A DNA stretch of 64,000 nt from Daedaleopsis sinensis (GCA_033807695.1 CM066310.1:2728001-2792000), one strand, 5' to 3'; counted from the first letter of the stretch, positions 20,575 through 33,560 are shown. Numbers and translations are program-made. The notes: generated from the sequence alone by a model not told the origin.

Positions 20575-23367
20575 CTAGGCGCAGCAATTACTAGCGGATG
20601 CGTTCGTCCCTTCAGCGAACGCCGGACCACTTTGTTTATCGTTAGCTCCGGGTACGTCCATGCTGGGATTCGCCTCGAAGAAGTTCGTCGGGCGGAAGAG
20701 CAGCCGAAGGTGCTCTACCGGCATGACCGGCCAGTCTTCGGGCCTCGGGATGTGCGTGATACCTGCCCACTCAACGTCAGAACACGAGCTCATAAGCACA
20801 TACACACACAGTGCACGGACGCACCCAACGTGAGATACAACAGGATGTCCTCCTCGACGAGGCTCTCGCCGCCCTTGACCCAGTGCGCGATCGAGTCCGC
20901 AGGCGAGTCACGCGTCTGCGGAACGTACTTGCCCGACGGCCACACGCGCCCGCCCTTAGGGCCCTCGACGTCCTTGACGACCCAGAGCGGCTTCGTCGCG
21001 AACGGGGCACGCTTCGCGACGACGCTGTCCGGGAGCGCCATCATCGGCGCCATCGCGCCCTTGCTCATGATCGAGTACCCTGCGTTGCGCCCCGAGTGCG
21101 GGTGCACGACCTTCGGGTTCACGATCGACCAACGGCGGTCCTTCGAGTAGTCGAACTCGCGCCCGCCCTCGGACGCGACGGCGATCGGCGTACCGCGCGT
21201 GATGAACGCGTTTCCCATGTAGTTTGCAGGGGAGCCGGTGGGCGCGTTTGGCAGGGGGAGGACGTCCGTCTCGACGACGGTGTTCTGCAGACCGTCGACC
21301 ATGGGGTCGACGCGGACCGAGAAGATGTGTTGGTGGTAGTGAGCGTTGACTCCGGGGGCGAGTGTGGTGCCGAACAGGTTAGGCTCGTTCTGGCCCTGCA
21401 CGTACACCTGGAGTATACCGCTCAGACGGATCTCGACCTCGATGTTGCCGTCCTGGTAGAACATGTAGTTGAATATGTACTCTGACGTGAGCGGGCTACT
21501 GTCAGCAATCGAATGGGGTTGTGTTGCGCACGACTTACCATAATTCGCGAGTGTGCATATCTGTTGAACCACGAGCCTGCGGCTTCGAACCGCTTGTGCA
21601 CGGCCGCCGACACGAAAGTCAGTGTGCTTCCAGAGCAACCCCGCATCCTCTTCATGGATGCAGATGGCGTTCTTCACAATGACTGCTGTCCCATCGTGAG
21701 CGACATACGTTCCAGGCTATAGTGACCCTCGGTGAGCAAGCGCCTGATTGTCGAGTTACTGGTCCCTACCAGGTAGTGAATCTGCCCGAGGCAGTCACAT
21801 CCAAGAGTCAACTCATTCGCCATCGTCCCCATGCCATACTCGCCGCTACAGAAGTCATCAGTGATCCGTCAGAGTGGGCTGAAGTGATCACCAACACGTC
21901 GAACGCATGTTTTCTCGGATGCGGATGTTCGGGTGCGCCGTAAGGAACGACCATCTCAGACAGAGAAAGTCTGTAGAATATGGGACGAACGACACCGTTG
22001 TCGTTGTATGTGATAGTCGATATAGCGAGACCTTCGCGATGATGGAACGCTACGTTGCATCTATTGTCAGCACAGGCCTGAGGAAAGTGCAGATCGTGGC
22101 GCGCACCAATATGCATCTTCCACTTCTGCCATTCGAGAACGTGCCCGTCCACCTTGAAGCTGACACCCTCGGGCTGGACGACATGCAGCGGCTTGATGTC
22201 GTCGCGGAATTTGAACCCGTCGGTCTTCTCGAGGAGGTCGGGCAGGAAGTCGTAAGACCTCAATGGAGGAGGGAGACGCTCGCGGCCGGAGGCTTGCACA
22301 GGGTCGCCCTCCATGCTAGGAAACTTGGTGCTCTCGACCGTCAGTTCGACATTCAGCCCTGCCTTCTCGAAGAGAGCATGTGAGGCCTTCGGCCTATAGT
22401 GCGCGGGGAAGTCGACGTGTATGACTTTCTCCTTGATCGAGTCCACGACAGGGATGAAGTCCTTGGGAGAGGCTCAGTCAATACCTTATTCAGCGGGAAG
22501 AATGACTCGGGACTCACCAAAGGATGGGCGTATAGATTCTCATGCCGCCCATAGCGAGCAAACAGGAGCGCCTGCTGAATTCGACTGTTCTCCGGGAAGC
22601 GATTGTCATACCCGATCGCCCAGCCGTCTGCGTGCAGCTGCTCGGGCTTGACACCTTAATTTTCCGTCAGCAGCCGCTTGAAACACCCTTGTCCTGCTTA
22701 CTCACCGACCTCTGCTGCATACTTGATAACACGCTCGTCGGCCCGGATGATCTCCTCGCATCTGAGCAATTCCTCGACGGATATCTGCGGCTGCACTCCT
22801 ACTGGGAGCTTATCGAGGGAGTCTACGACCCAGTCTTGACCGTGCAAGGCTACTATGGCGTTGTAGGAATCTCTGCGGGACAATATTGGTCATCATGATG
22901 CAGCGTTAGCCAAATCAAAGCTCACCCAGCCACAACATCGATGAACTGTGAACGACAAGTACATGAGATACATATAAATCACTCCAAGAATGAGATGGAA
23001 ACCTACGTCGACTTCCGCCTTCCGGACAATCTCCACCGGCGGCTCCGGTTGCTGACCTGTTTGAAGGGTTATTCCGAGGAACGCTAGGACAGCCTTCTTT
23101 GGAGGCGGGAGCAAATAGCTCGTAATGAACCTTATCGCCTTGATGTCCGTCTTCTCTGCGGCATACTGCCGGATACTCAGCGAGACCGCGATGATCTACA
23201 AGATCGAGATCAGTCATCTGCGCTAGCGGCGAGGAGATCTCCGTAGCCAGACTTTCCTCATCAGGAGACAGAGGGTCGAGCGGATGGTTGAACGGTTGAA
23301 ATTTGAGGGGCGCCGGGGAGGTCTTGACCTCCGTCGCGGTGCTGGGTGCGGTTTGGGGGACAGACAT
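20575..23367 (-). CDS. Copper amine oxidase (TPQ-dependent)
   Basis: Eleven exons: 23367-23257, 23195-23007, 22945-22926, 22872-22706, 22654-22518, 22461-22107, 22049-21896, 21845-21770, 21716-21539, 21481-20825 and 20762-20575, giving 743 residues. The cofactor motif LANYEY (the Tyr becomes topaquinone) is assembled across intron 9. The catalytic-base region reads [12 protein letters not shown], and copper ligands lie in [13 protein letters not shown] with a distal His nearer the C-terminus. Such enzymes oxidise primary amines to aldehyde, ammonia and H2O2 and often sit in peroxisomes; the C-terminus here (NCCA) is not a clear PTS1. Intron 1 needs a non-consensus GA-AG border to keep the frame. 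A TATATATA-like box lies about 65-70 bp upstream of the ATG. Confidence 0.9.
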
Positions 23368-23949
23368 GCTCCTCGTGGTCTGTGGATAGAGACAGTGGGA
23401 GTGAGCGCACGTCGCGTCTAACTGATCTTACATATATACCGCAGCGCTTCTTCGGACGCCTGAGCCCTATCCTGTCCTATCTGAGCCTGGGACCACGCGA
23501 CGAAAGGACGTCTCTTACTTCTTTTCCCGGACAGGGATTCCACGGGCGGCTTGCCGGGTTTGATTCGAGCGGAGGTGTTCGAATCCTCTGAGCAATGCCA
23601 GTGGTTAGTCGCACAGCTACTACTACAAGCTGTCCGCTTCAACTCACATAATCGTGCTCAACTACGTTGACCTTCGAGGACTCCGTGGATTGTTTATGGA
23701 CTCAGGAAAGACTCACCACTGGCGCTCCTATAGACCAGGTCGCTCCTCGTGGGAACTAGACGCGCCACATGACCTACTAGGATCCGCGACTACGCTATCG
23801 CGACGCGCGAGGGAACTTGTACTTGAACATGAAGATCGATGTTACATCATCGGAAAAGAACTTGAAAGTGAGCCGGCTGTAGCGTCCTAGGCTACATCGG
23901 CTTTATCATGAAGAGCATCCTCACTAAAAATATCGTGAACAGATCAGTA
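23368..23949. other. Upstream region of the amine oxidase, no gene recognised
   Basis: It contains a TATATA box near 23432-23439 oriented for the amine oxidase. Open frames are short and unlike known proteins. A GGTCCGGAATCA duplication (12 bp, two copies) lies near 23954-23977. Confidence 0.4.
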
Positions 23950-24180
23950 GAAGGTCCGGAATCAGGTCCGGAATCAGAGCAATGAGTGCGACATACGAGT
24001 CAATATATCTTCATTATAGATGTCAGATTCAGCGATACAGGCCTAGGATGGAATGAGGTCCTTGTCCATGTTAGGCGTGTGAGAAACGTTGCGCAATGCG
24101 GCGTTCGTTCGCGCACTAGCGACGGGGTGACGACGTCTCGCAGTCATGGGATGAGCGAACATGTGGACTGGTGGCACAAT
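23950..24180 (-). pseudogene. F-box/LRR-type gene fragment, inverted copy of 4150-4466
   Basis: The minus strand matches the fragment at 4.15-4.4 kb over about 230 bp with many substitutions and small indels. Shared phrases include CGCTGAATCTGACATCTATA and AACGCCGCATTGCGCAACGT. Coding frames are broken. It is a dispersed, decayed gene relic. Confidence 0.6.
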
Positions 24181-24359
24181 GGTGGGGTATCTGTCAGTGG
24201 AGGTAGTCGATTCGCCAGTTAAGAAATGCAGCGAAGCGGATACCCCAAGCGAGTCTACTGCACGTAACGCGCGGAGCAACGCAAGGCCTTCATCACGATG
24301 GCGCTCGGATGGCTAGACATGCCAGCTCGTCGGGACGCAATGGTGCGCACAAGTAGAGT

Positions 24360-24620
24360 CATCTTAGATATGGTGACTGGCGGTGGTAGAACAGGAGCAT
24401 GCCAATGAAATCGGCGCCCACGACAGCGAGAAAGGACCAATACGCAACCGCATGCGTGGCCTCGATGATCGACTCCGGAGATGCCGATAATCGACCCAAG
24501 CTGCAGCGCGCCGCTCAAGATCGCGCTGACGGACCCAGTCATGAAGGCAGGCTTGCAAAATCGCGTCACTGAGGGAAATTTTTTCGTGAAGTCTTTTCGA
24601 CACATGCGACAGGACACTCA
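24360..24620 (-). pseudogene. Membrane-transporter-like C-terminal remnant
   Basis: The minus strand reads a hydrophobic segment, TGSVSAILSGALQLGSIIGI. A one-base shift is then needed to continue into EATHAVAYWSFLAVVGADFI, GMLLFYHRQSPYLR and a stop. The pattern resembles the last helices of a multispanning transporter (MFS-like), but family assignment is weak. The frameshift and absence of the rest argue for a relic. Confidence 0.4.
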
Positions 24621-24639
24621 CTTGATGTGCAAGTATCAT

Positions 24640-25749
24640 ACCTAGCGCACTGACATCCCTCGGATTCGGAGTAGCCTCCTCAAGTTGGAACTTGTGAATC
24701 AGTCAGAGTATAATACTCTTGCCGTATTCTCTTCGTTCTCAGCTTGTTCCTGGCACTGAACTTCATTGACGGCGGTCTTTCACTCATACTGGTCACTTTT
24801 TCACAAAATGAGCGTGCCGCACACAAGACGAGATGGACGCTAGTACTTAGTACCTGGACTCATTCGAGCTGAACGTCGCTGACGATGGTGGATGCCGGTG
24901 GATCGTAAGTTGCAAGCCCAACCTCATGTCACTGTAATACGCGTCAAGTCGCGTTATGTCACGCGTACACAGCTTAGGTAAACGTCACGTCTTACGAGCG
25001 GACGACGCTAAACTTATAGAAGTTCATGATCACTAGTCACTAGTCACTCTTGAAGAGGGTAAGTATTGTTGTCTAAGTAGTCTCAAGCTACACGGACCTT
25101 AATTACGGTGAGCTACGCTATGCTGCCACTCAAATAGAACGATGATCGACGTTATCATGTAGGCACAAGTGATCCTCGAGACTGGGAAAACAGACACTGC
25201 ACGATGATTCTCTAGATCTGTCATGCGAATCACACCGAGTTCACTACTACCCTCGAGTAGGAGCTTCAAAGTTCAGATCATTGCAACATGTCCAGGTCGC
25301 GGTCGTGGACAATGAGTTCGACCTGCACTACTATGCCAACAATGATGACACTTACTATCGAGCCAGGGCCAGGTTTCCAGCGGGCTCGGCGGAGCTTACG
25401 AGGCACAGGGTGATCCCTCAGATGTGTCGGGGCCTAGTCGAGACTAAGACTTCTTCCACAGCTACGCTCGGTACAACGAGCGAGGGCAGGAACGTTCTGC
25501 ATCAGGAAAAACCCAAAGTCCTATCGAGAGATTATTTATATATGTCCACTGCCTAAAGCGTCTACTCCGTGATACTCATACTCATGCAATTATAATGTGA
25601 ACTTGGTATACTATTAGAACTCTACGCACGACATAGATTTCTGATAGTGCTGCTAAGTGACATGTACTCGCAATGAGGGAGGTAGGATAATACAGCAAGC
25701 ATGAGGGTGCCCTGCCGGTATGTTGCGCTACTGCAGTACTACATTCGAG
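24640..25749. other. Gene-poor stretch beside the Plavaka transposon
   Basis: About 1.1 kb with no recognised gene. A 91-codon plus-strand frame at 25281-25556 has no known relatives to my eye. A CACTAGTCACTAGTCACT triplet repeat lies near 25031-25049. The 3' terminus of the Plavaka element must be here or just inside 25750, but I could not define its inverted repeat. Confidence 0.4.
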
Positions 25750-28700
25750 TCAGTAAACAAGCTTGTACATATTACGATCAGCAAAAGCATTAACAAAGAA
25801 ATGCGAACAGTCTTCAAGTACTGTACTACTAGTCCATTCGCGAGGCGCAACAGACCCGAAATCGGGATACAGATGGCAGCTACGCTCTAGCTGTTCGACC
25901 GAAATGATGCTCGCGAGCCGTGCACCTCTGCGCAAAGACCTTGATATTCTGTACAGTCCGTGATCGGGATGAGACGAGGTCAAGGGCGTGAACCATTCTA
26001 CATAGGCTAGATGTTGCGGGTAGGCGGAGGCGGCTAGTCGAGGGAAGAGGTGCGGTAAACACTTCGACGGGATCTTGAAGACTACGCGGACCTGTGCGAC
26101 ACAGAGGTCTTAAATACTACATGAGCATAGCTGATTCTCGCAACGGAGTACAGCTAGTGGTCAGACACTTACGTGACATTCCGGGGCGCTGTGACGATTG
26201 GGCTGCATCAATGTGGTCTAGTTCACTGCCTGACACGCGGACGAGAGCAGTGTCAAACCGTCCGGGTACATCAGCACCATGCTTGTTCTTCCGAGCTGAT
26301 CGGATATGAATGACGTCTCGTGTCTCCGAGTCTGGTGCGGCTAGGCCATGAGGATCCACCACCGAGAACTTGACCTTGTGATAAACGGGAACAGCACGGA
26401 AGTTCAGAAAGACCCCAGCGGATGCGAGCTCTACCTCCGAGTGCGTGAGCAATGGGTGGTTCTTCGAGACGATGAACCGAGCCAGAGCATCGCGGAAGAA
26501 CTTTGCTCCAAAGAGAGCAGGTAGTTGTGCTATCTTGACGACAGCGGAGGGGTGTCGTGTCATCTCGATGCGAGGCCGGGAGGCGTCGGCGAGAGTGTTA
26601 CGGGGTCTACCGGGGCGGCGGTCGACCGGGGACTCGGAAGTCATCATCTGAGGAGTCGACAGCGGTGCATCAGCCGCGTGTGAGTGCGACTGTGATAGCA
26701 CATCAGTGAGTACACGAAGTATGATATCTATTTAACTTACCTCCGGTTGCGCGCCCGGAGAACTGCTCGAAGTCGAAGCAGTGTTGCGAAGCCGCCACTC
26801 GACATACTTCTCATGGTGCTGGACCTTCTCCTTGCGTTCAAGCCAGACAGTCATTTGGGATAACTCGTCTTTGCGGTTCGACGCGCGATAAGCGTCCTTG
26901 GCCAGATCAATATGTAGCCGCTCGGAGTATTGCGTGTCGTAGTTGTCCGTGGTGCCGTAGAGCTCAATCGATCGTCTGTAATGATCGAGAGAGTGCAACT
27001 TTGGTAGGTGGAAGTTGTCGCGGATCCCCAAATCTACAAAGATCTGCTTATTAGCGTGGAAAGCCTCGAGAGCCTCATCGAGAAGCTTGAGCGTTTTCGA
27101 CGTCTGTGTAGGGTACTGTGCAAGATATAAGAAGTCCAAAAGGGCCCGTGTCGCACGCACAAGACGCGCCGGAGATGCTCCATTTGGCAGCGGGAGCCCG
27201 ATGATCAAACCCAGCAAGATGCGACATATGTCCTGGTGTTCCTTGCCCGTGACGCGCGACAGAGTCGAGATACCTTTGGAGAAGTGGCGGAGGTTGTGAT
27301 TCGGGGGTAAACGACGGCAGCGAGCATCGATCTCGGCTGTACCGTACGCTTCTTGAACCCATGCAACTAGGTGTTTGACGACTCCCTGGTAGAGTTGGTG
27401 GAGTATGTCAGGTGTGATCGCGTAGAAGATATTCGTATAAGGGAGGTCCTCCCAAAAGGGATGGAAGAGCGGCTTGATGCCTGCTTCGCGACATGCTTGA
27501 GTAAACAGACGTGGACCTTCGTCGATTGCCGAGAGGGCCTGTAGGATCTTTGCAAGGTCGCGCAGAGGGCGATGTGAGTCCGTCGAGTTTCCGACCTCGT
27601 TACGGGGTATGGGACACTTGGGGCACTCCCCGTGCTTCCCGCCAGTAACGAGAAGCTGTTCTGGGTAGTCGCCAACGTACACGGCGAGAAGAGGATGGCC
27701 GCGATAGAGTATACCAGCGCCGCTTGCTATCCGGATGCCTGAGACGCCCGCTGTCGCCAGAGGAGCAAAAACGCGAGTCATACATGCGTGAAACAAATTC
27801 GCGAGAGTGCGTCGACGAGCGGCTTTGTTGGAAATGTGGAGTAGACGAGTTGTGGGAAGATACGCAAGCAGGATCTGACCACGGCGCGAGGGCTTACAAC
27901 GGATATCCTTAGGCAGATTGCCTATTGTCATGTAGACGGGATAGGCGGTCTTATTGCCGATGAGGGTAAGTTGTGTCTTGTCGGAGCTGATGATAATGGG
28001 GATAACAGTAGCTCCGGGACGGGTCTTCTCCAGCTCGGCCTGTGATCCAATCCGTACTCGTTAGTGCTTGTCTGGCGCATCAATGTTCGCCACTCGCCTG
28101 CGTCGCCCACCACCATTGACCAGTATTCATGTCAAAGTAAACCCGTACGTTGCGGCTGGCATCGGTGTAATGACGCTCCGGGACAAGCAGGAGCAGCGGC
28201 GCAAACTCCGGATCACCGAAGAGAGCCTCGATACATTGAATGATGTCGCGGAAGAAGACCTCGAACGCTTCTCCAGACACGATGATTTCATGCCGTTGAA
28301 AGCGTGGTCGACCGGACGGCAATTTTTCGTCAATGATCTTATTGAGCTCACGGGAGTTTTTGTAAGACAACGCAAGCCGCTCAGCCACCTTCAAGTTCAG
28401 AGTGACAATGATGGAGTCAATTGGTAAAATAGTATGTAGCAGTAGTAGTATATCACGTACCTCTTCGATCCCCAACAAGTCTGAGAATGCCGTCGACCCT
28501 GATCCACGCAGCTTCGCCCACCGTGCAACCTCCCAGTCGATCCTTGACGTAAACGGTGCGTACGGGTTGTGTGAGCCAGACCCAGCAACAGACTGTTGGT
28601 ACACTTGGTATGTTGTGCTGTTGAGGTCACGTAGGTCCGTGTCGGGGATAGCGGCTCCAGCGGTGTCACCTGGATACCGGTCAACATGGGTGTTTCTGGC

Positions 28701-29210
28701 CTTGCGAGCGGTCTCCTCGATATCATGACGCTGCGAGGATGATGGAAGGGGGGGACCACTCAGGATGAAAGGAAGGGGTGGTGCAGCATTCGAGTCAGCA
28801 GAGGATGGGCCCGAAGGCAAGCGGGGGTCTATAGGAGGTTCCCAGCCTGCTCCGGATTGTCTAAGGTCGTCCTCGGAGTCGCTTGAAGAAGCTGACCGTG
28901 ATGGCGGCAGAACATCGAAGTCGTCGAAGTCGTTCAGGTCATAATCTCCGAAGAAGTCACCCTCGAAGGGAATTGGCATGTGATCGAAGCCTTGGGGAGC
29001 CGGGTCCGAGTCGGATGGGGGGATAGGTACAGCAGCTGAGAGAAGAGAGAATTGGTCGGCCTTTCGGACAGCGACACAGGCTGGTTTTTGGGTCATTGAG
29101 AGGTGTTTCGCGAGGCCAGAGACTGTGAAAGGTCGACCGCATCCGGCACAGATTGAGTCTTTTCCAGAGGACGAGCTGGCTGCGGCTAGATGGGGCGTAA
29201 AGGAGGACAT
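25750..29210 (-). CDS. Plavaka-type transposase, apparently intact
   Basis: Five exons, 29210-28461, 28388-28098, 28039-26741, 26689-26173 and 26108-25750, join in phase without a stop to 1071 residues. The N-terminus has a C2H2-like finger (CAGCGRPFTVSGLAKHL) and an acidic linker. Then come blocks I associate with basidiomycete Plavaka (CMC/EnSpm-related) transposases: ERLALSYKNSRELNKIIDEK, RVYFDMNTGQWWWATQ, TIGNLPKDIRCKPSR, SNKAARRRTLANLFHACM, GECPKCPIPRNE, and a C-terminal GSELDHI..AQVRVVFKIP and AYVEWFTPL region. Intron 2 uses a GC-AG border (GCGAGT donor). Intron 1 is 72 nt and can be read through. Full coding capacity suggests an autonomous or recently active element. Confidence 0.87.
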
Positions 29211-29432
29211 AGTGGAAACTTGGTGAACGGATAGCTGGTACAGGGTGCGCGTCGAATGACTCCTGCCGCTGTCAAGTCTGAGATATGGCCTGGGTGTGCT
29301 TATGCAATCAAACTCAGGCTGAGCCTCGGCGCAGTGAAGTGGCGCGGGTATTGCCATCGTAGTACCCAACACGCCGAACGGCCACATGTGCCGGTGCGTA
29401 GAACTGTATAGCACCAAGAGAGCATCAGCCAC
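25750..29432 (-). mobile_element. Plavaka-type DNA transposon (termini undefined)
   Basis: Extent is set from the transposase gene plus its 5' leader; true ends were not found. A DUF6532 gene starts divergently only 370 bp from the transposase ATG, so it may be a neighbour or part of a larger element. Confidence 0.6.
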
Positions 29433-29579
29433 CGGTCCTCAGTTGAGGGAGAGAAGTTGAGCTCACGGCAGCACAAACTCAGGCTCTAATTTCCCTCATT
29501 CCACTCAATATATTCTGCTCAACCACTGCGAGTCGTTCACGCCTCGTCAGGACTATCTCTGCTTGTTCCATTTCCAACT

Positions 29580-32500
29580 ATGTCAACCCCTCGCAACTCT
29601 CGCAGTGGCCAAAAAAAAGCGACTCACCGGGTCGTCGCGGCGCAGCCTATCACTCCCCCGGTGCAGCTTGCAGCCCAACCGATGTCTGCTGCTGCAGCTC
29701 ATTCGAGCCAGGTTCCCTCAACCCAACTTCAGGCTCGGAGCGACGGTACTGCCGATCCAGGTATGAGTATACTTGTGATTGTCTTCGTGGAGATCATCGC
29801 TTACTTTGGTTACCAGCGCCAGCCTTGGCACGTCCGCAACGCAAGGCTAAAGCTGATGCACTGTCCAAAAAAGGTAAGCAGGTTCCAAGCGTCCATGTGT
29901 AGCATTGCAGCTGTACTATACTAACCCTAACGTTGCCTAGTCTGGACCGCCGATGCAACCAGGAGCCGCAAGCGGGCAAGTTCTACAGCCGGCAATGACA
30001 TGCTTGAAATGTCTAGCAAAAAAACGAAGGGTCAGCTGCCTCTCATTACGAGCCGCATGACTCGCCGCACCGAATGATGGGTCTGACATCGTTTCTATAG
30101 TCAGCAGGACCGTCACAAATGCCGCAGTGGTCGATGCAAGTCGTGCTGCCAGGCGCCCTAAGCCACGTCCAATTAACAAGCAGTCGCGTGAGTGACATTT
30201 CTTTGCACACTCACGGCCACGGTTGTCGACCTCAATTACACCGGCAGGTACTACTGAAGTCGTCACAGTCTCCCTGGAGTCAGACGATGAAGTACCGCTT
30301 GCGGCACAGCAGGACAAGATCAAGGCCCAGCAGCCTGTCAAACAAAGTATGCACCGTTTGAATTGGTCGTAATACTTCTAGTACATTATGTGTATGACAC
30401 TCACCTCTTCGCATCGCAGAAACCCGTGGCGCCGCCGCCATTGTCGTCCGTTCAGCGCCAACCTTCATCCCTGACGACAATGCCGACTTTGCAGCAACAG
30501 TTCAAGACGACGACAATGCCTCCTCTGTCTCTGATGAAGATAAGGACTCAGCCGAATATTCTTCCGGAGATTCCGACTCACAGGACGGGCTCGATGTCAA
30601 CGGGACTCGCCTTGCAGCCCAGCTGATGGCCGAGGTAAGTTTCGCGGACTCCAATGTTCTTCAAGTTGGTGGTGTCACTGGATGTTGATAATGTTTGATA
30701 GCAACCTGCATGGACCACCGAAAGCTCTGGTAAGCAGGATAAAGGCAAAGGAAAGGCACCACTCACCGTGGCCTCGAATGATGGCCGCCTCCGTCAATCG
30801 ATCCCCCAAGTTGCTCTGAGTGACCTAGATGACTCCGACCACTCGGAGTATGCACCCGAAGGGGAGCCTGAGGAATTCGAGGACGAGAACGAGGACTTAG
30901 AAGAGGATGGTGAGGAGGTGATTGACGTAGCTAAGATGGTGGAACAGGACCCGACCGACGACGAGGGTCTCATGGCTGCAGCGCTGAGACCGCGCGCTAA
31001 CATCAAGAAGCGCACGCAGAAGGTTCGTTTAAGCGCCTTATCCTTCCTTCGCACCACCACGTACGACGCTCACCACAACTTTACGGCAGTCCGCTGCCAA
31101 CAAAGCCCGCGAACAGGTTGAGGTTAGTAGGCTACTACTGTCTTAGAACTCGTACATATGCTTACTCATGAGACCGATGCAGTGGCCCGTGTGGAAGGAC
31201 AGCCAGACTACGACTGTCTCTGGGCCAGGAGCTACCACTGCATCTACCTCCCATCCAGGCCCAGTGGTCGCACATACGGCCCCTCAGGGCTCTAGTACTC
31301 AAGCACGACACACAGCTCTAGTAGTCCCGCGTGCTGCCAAAGCCCCAACGACTCGCACTCAGGCCGCACCTTTGTCTCCTTCCCTCTTCAACTCCGATGT
31401 TGAAGACAATGAGCCCGAGGCCCATTTAGGGGGTAGTACAGGGGGGATCACTGGTACGCCTTCATGAACGTTTGTCAGGGACAAATATTGACCTCAAGAC
31501 AACGTGAATAGCACCTTCCGCTCAAGCCACCAGCACGACTGTCCATCCCGCAGCTCCAGCTATGCCCGCCGCTGTCGCAGCCCCCGGCGGCGATGACACA
31601 CTCCCGCGAGTCCTTCCTGCAGCTAGCTATACCATTGTTCCATCCGCACACCCTGGCGGCGTTCTCTCCCTCAACGCTCAAGACCCGCACGTCCGAGAGA
31701 CCATCCGTGCCGCGTTCATATCTCTCGAAGCGGACCTTGTCTTCGTCGATAGCTTCCCCAATGACCTTGGACGGTCTCACACTGTCGCCAAAGCACTTCG
31801 CGAGGCGTCAAATACCTTGGGACTGCACGGGCTCACTCAGCGGCTGAACACCGATGACACTTTCTTGCGTGCTCTATCAGCCTTGGTATGTCCGCTACTG
31901 ACCGGTTTGACATCTTATAACATGTGCTGATTGTAGAACCTAGCCGAAGCAACGCATCTCGACGTTCCGCAGTAGCATCAAGAAGATCACTGATGCGCAT
32001 GTCCTTGTGCACTACGACCTCAACCCCACAGAGTGCGAGGAGAAGATCCCGAAGCTGTTCGCACACATGAACTATATATATCCCGGTGCACGAGACGTAC
32101 GTAGACCCTCACTCACGCACTGAAGATACCCTAATCATGTTGCATTTTCGTAGATCCTCCAACGCTCAGTGCCTTACAACAGTCCCTATCAAAATCCCGT
32201 TCTTGATGCTGTGCTCCGCACCGCGTTCTTCACTGGGCAGTCTTCAATTGCTCACAAGCACCCCTACCGGTTCATGTCCTCACTCCCTCAGCGGTCGGAG
32301 GAGAGGGAGGTGCCCATGGCAATGCTCGCGCTCGTCGGTGCTGCGGTATGTACTTATCCGGCCTGACAATCCCATATTGTCGCACTGGCACTGCCATGGC
32401 CCTGACTGACATTCTCCCGTCTCAGGTTCATGCATCATTGAGCGAGTGGAAGACTGGCACGTTCAAGTCCATTTCGTTCTCGGCCGACTCGTACCTTGAC

Positions 32501-32736
32501 GTCTACCATGAGCACATAACTTTGTTGCGGGTGATCAAGGAGAAGAACGTTCGTGCATACCACAAGATGATGCACCGCCTCTATAACCTTGCCAGGTGCG
32601 CAATGCATGCCAGCGGCCCTCGGGAGAATTCGTGCTCACACATTCTAATCTCCGTAGTGGTACAGTCGTCGTCCCTGCCACAACTGCTGGGAATGCGGTT
32701 GACGTCATCGACATCGACGGAATGGATGTCGACTAG
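29580..32736 (+). CDS. DUF6532-type protein
   Basis: Fourteen exons, all in phase, give 773 residues: 29580-29760, 29817-29873, 29941-30030, 30101-30187, 30248-30346, 30420-30634, 30702-31022, 31090-31122, 31183-31453, 31512-31885, 31944-32096, 32154-32345, 32426-32595 and 32658-32736. The first two-thirds are low-complexity: basic at the start, then strongly acidic (EYAPEGEPEEFEDENEDLEE). The C-terminal 250 residues (VRETIRAAFISLEADLVFVD; STFRSSIKKITDAHV; FFTGQSSIAHKHP; SFSADSYLDVYHEHI) match the pattern I know as DUF6532, a domain expanded in Agaricomycetes and without a known function. Many tiny introns and a nuclear-looking charge pattern are seen; no transposase motif is. Confidence 0.8.
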
Positions 32737-33560
32737 TCCACACGCATCCACACAACGCTCCGCATCTCACCGTGACGTATGTCAACTCTTTGTCACGGTG
32801 GGACCACAGTGATGACTTGCCACTCACATCTCGCTTGCAGGGACCCTCTCAATTGATCCTTCCGACTTCTCTGACCAACTCTTGCCGCTCGTTTGTCCTG
32901 CCTCCTGTCTCCTGCTGTCACCTACCGGGTGTCTGTCCAACTCATAGAGTCGCTCTTTTGCATTCATCTTTCCCATTGACCAACTCTCGTCACTCGTTGA
33001 ACCTTCGTCATCGTCAAGTTGAGCGACTCTCCGAGTGAGTCACCGCTCCTTCTATCCTGCCTTACATCTTCGAAGCCGTGCCGCGCTGTTATCCCAACTC
33101 TGATATAGTCTGTACTGTCACATATCAGCACTACATTTCGTTCGCATAAATTGAACCTAGTACTTGCACATCATACTATCATGTTACGACACCGCTACTA
33201 GCTACACCGGGTCTGAGATCTGTCAGTACTAGCCTTTCAATAGTGTCGAGTAGAGCAATGATATCATGTTCTCCTCATAGCTGTCTAATGTGTGAATATC
33301 GTCGTCTCGCGTGATATAACCGAGTGATATTCGACCGATATCTTCGACGTCTAACAGTCGCTATGGACCCTACAACTCTCTCGTTAGGAAGGGACTTATA
33401 TATTTAGACTAAAGCTCTAATGGTCGTTATTATACATTTTGAGACCTGATTACAGATAATTAGGGACTCGAGTTTTCCCTGATGTGCAACGCATGCTCGG
33501 TCGAACGGCGAGGCTGTCAGGTCTCAACTTATGCGCCGTAGGCATTGAAAGTGACATATG
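32737..33560. other. Intergenic, no gene recognised
   Basis: AT-richer sequence downstream of the DUF6532 gene, including CAACTCT/GTTGACC-type repeats near 32850-33020. No convincing coding, RNA or terminal-repeat structure is seen. Confidence 0.4.

Noticed and set aside
20811..21485. 224-codon plus-strand open frame
   Set aside because: Antisense to the main exon of the copper amine oxidase and rich in Arg/Asp from GC bias.
25281..25556. 91-codon plus-strand frame
   Set aside because: No relatives recognised, no intron or promoter context, and located in decayed sequence next to a transposon.
29401..29540. Plavaka-1 right terminus at CACTGCG near 29523
   Set aside because: A matching inverted end on the left (CACTGCC near 25545) is too short to support.
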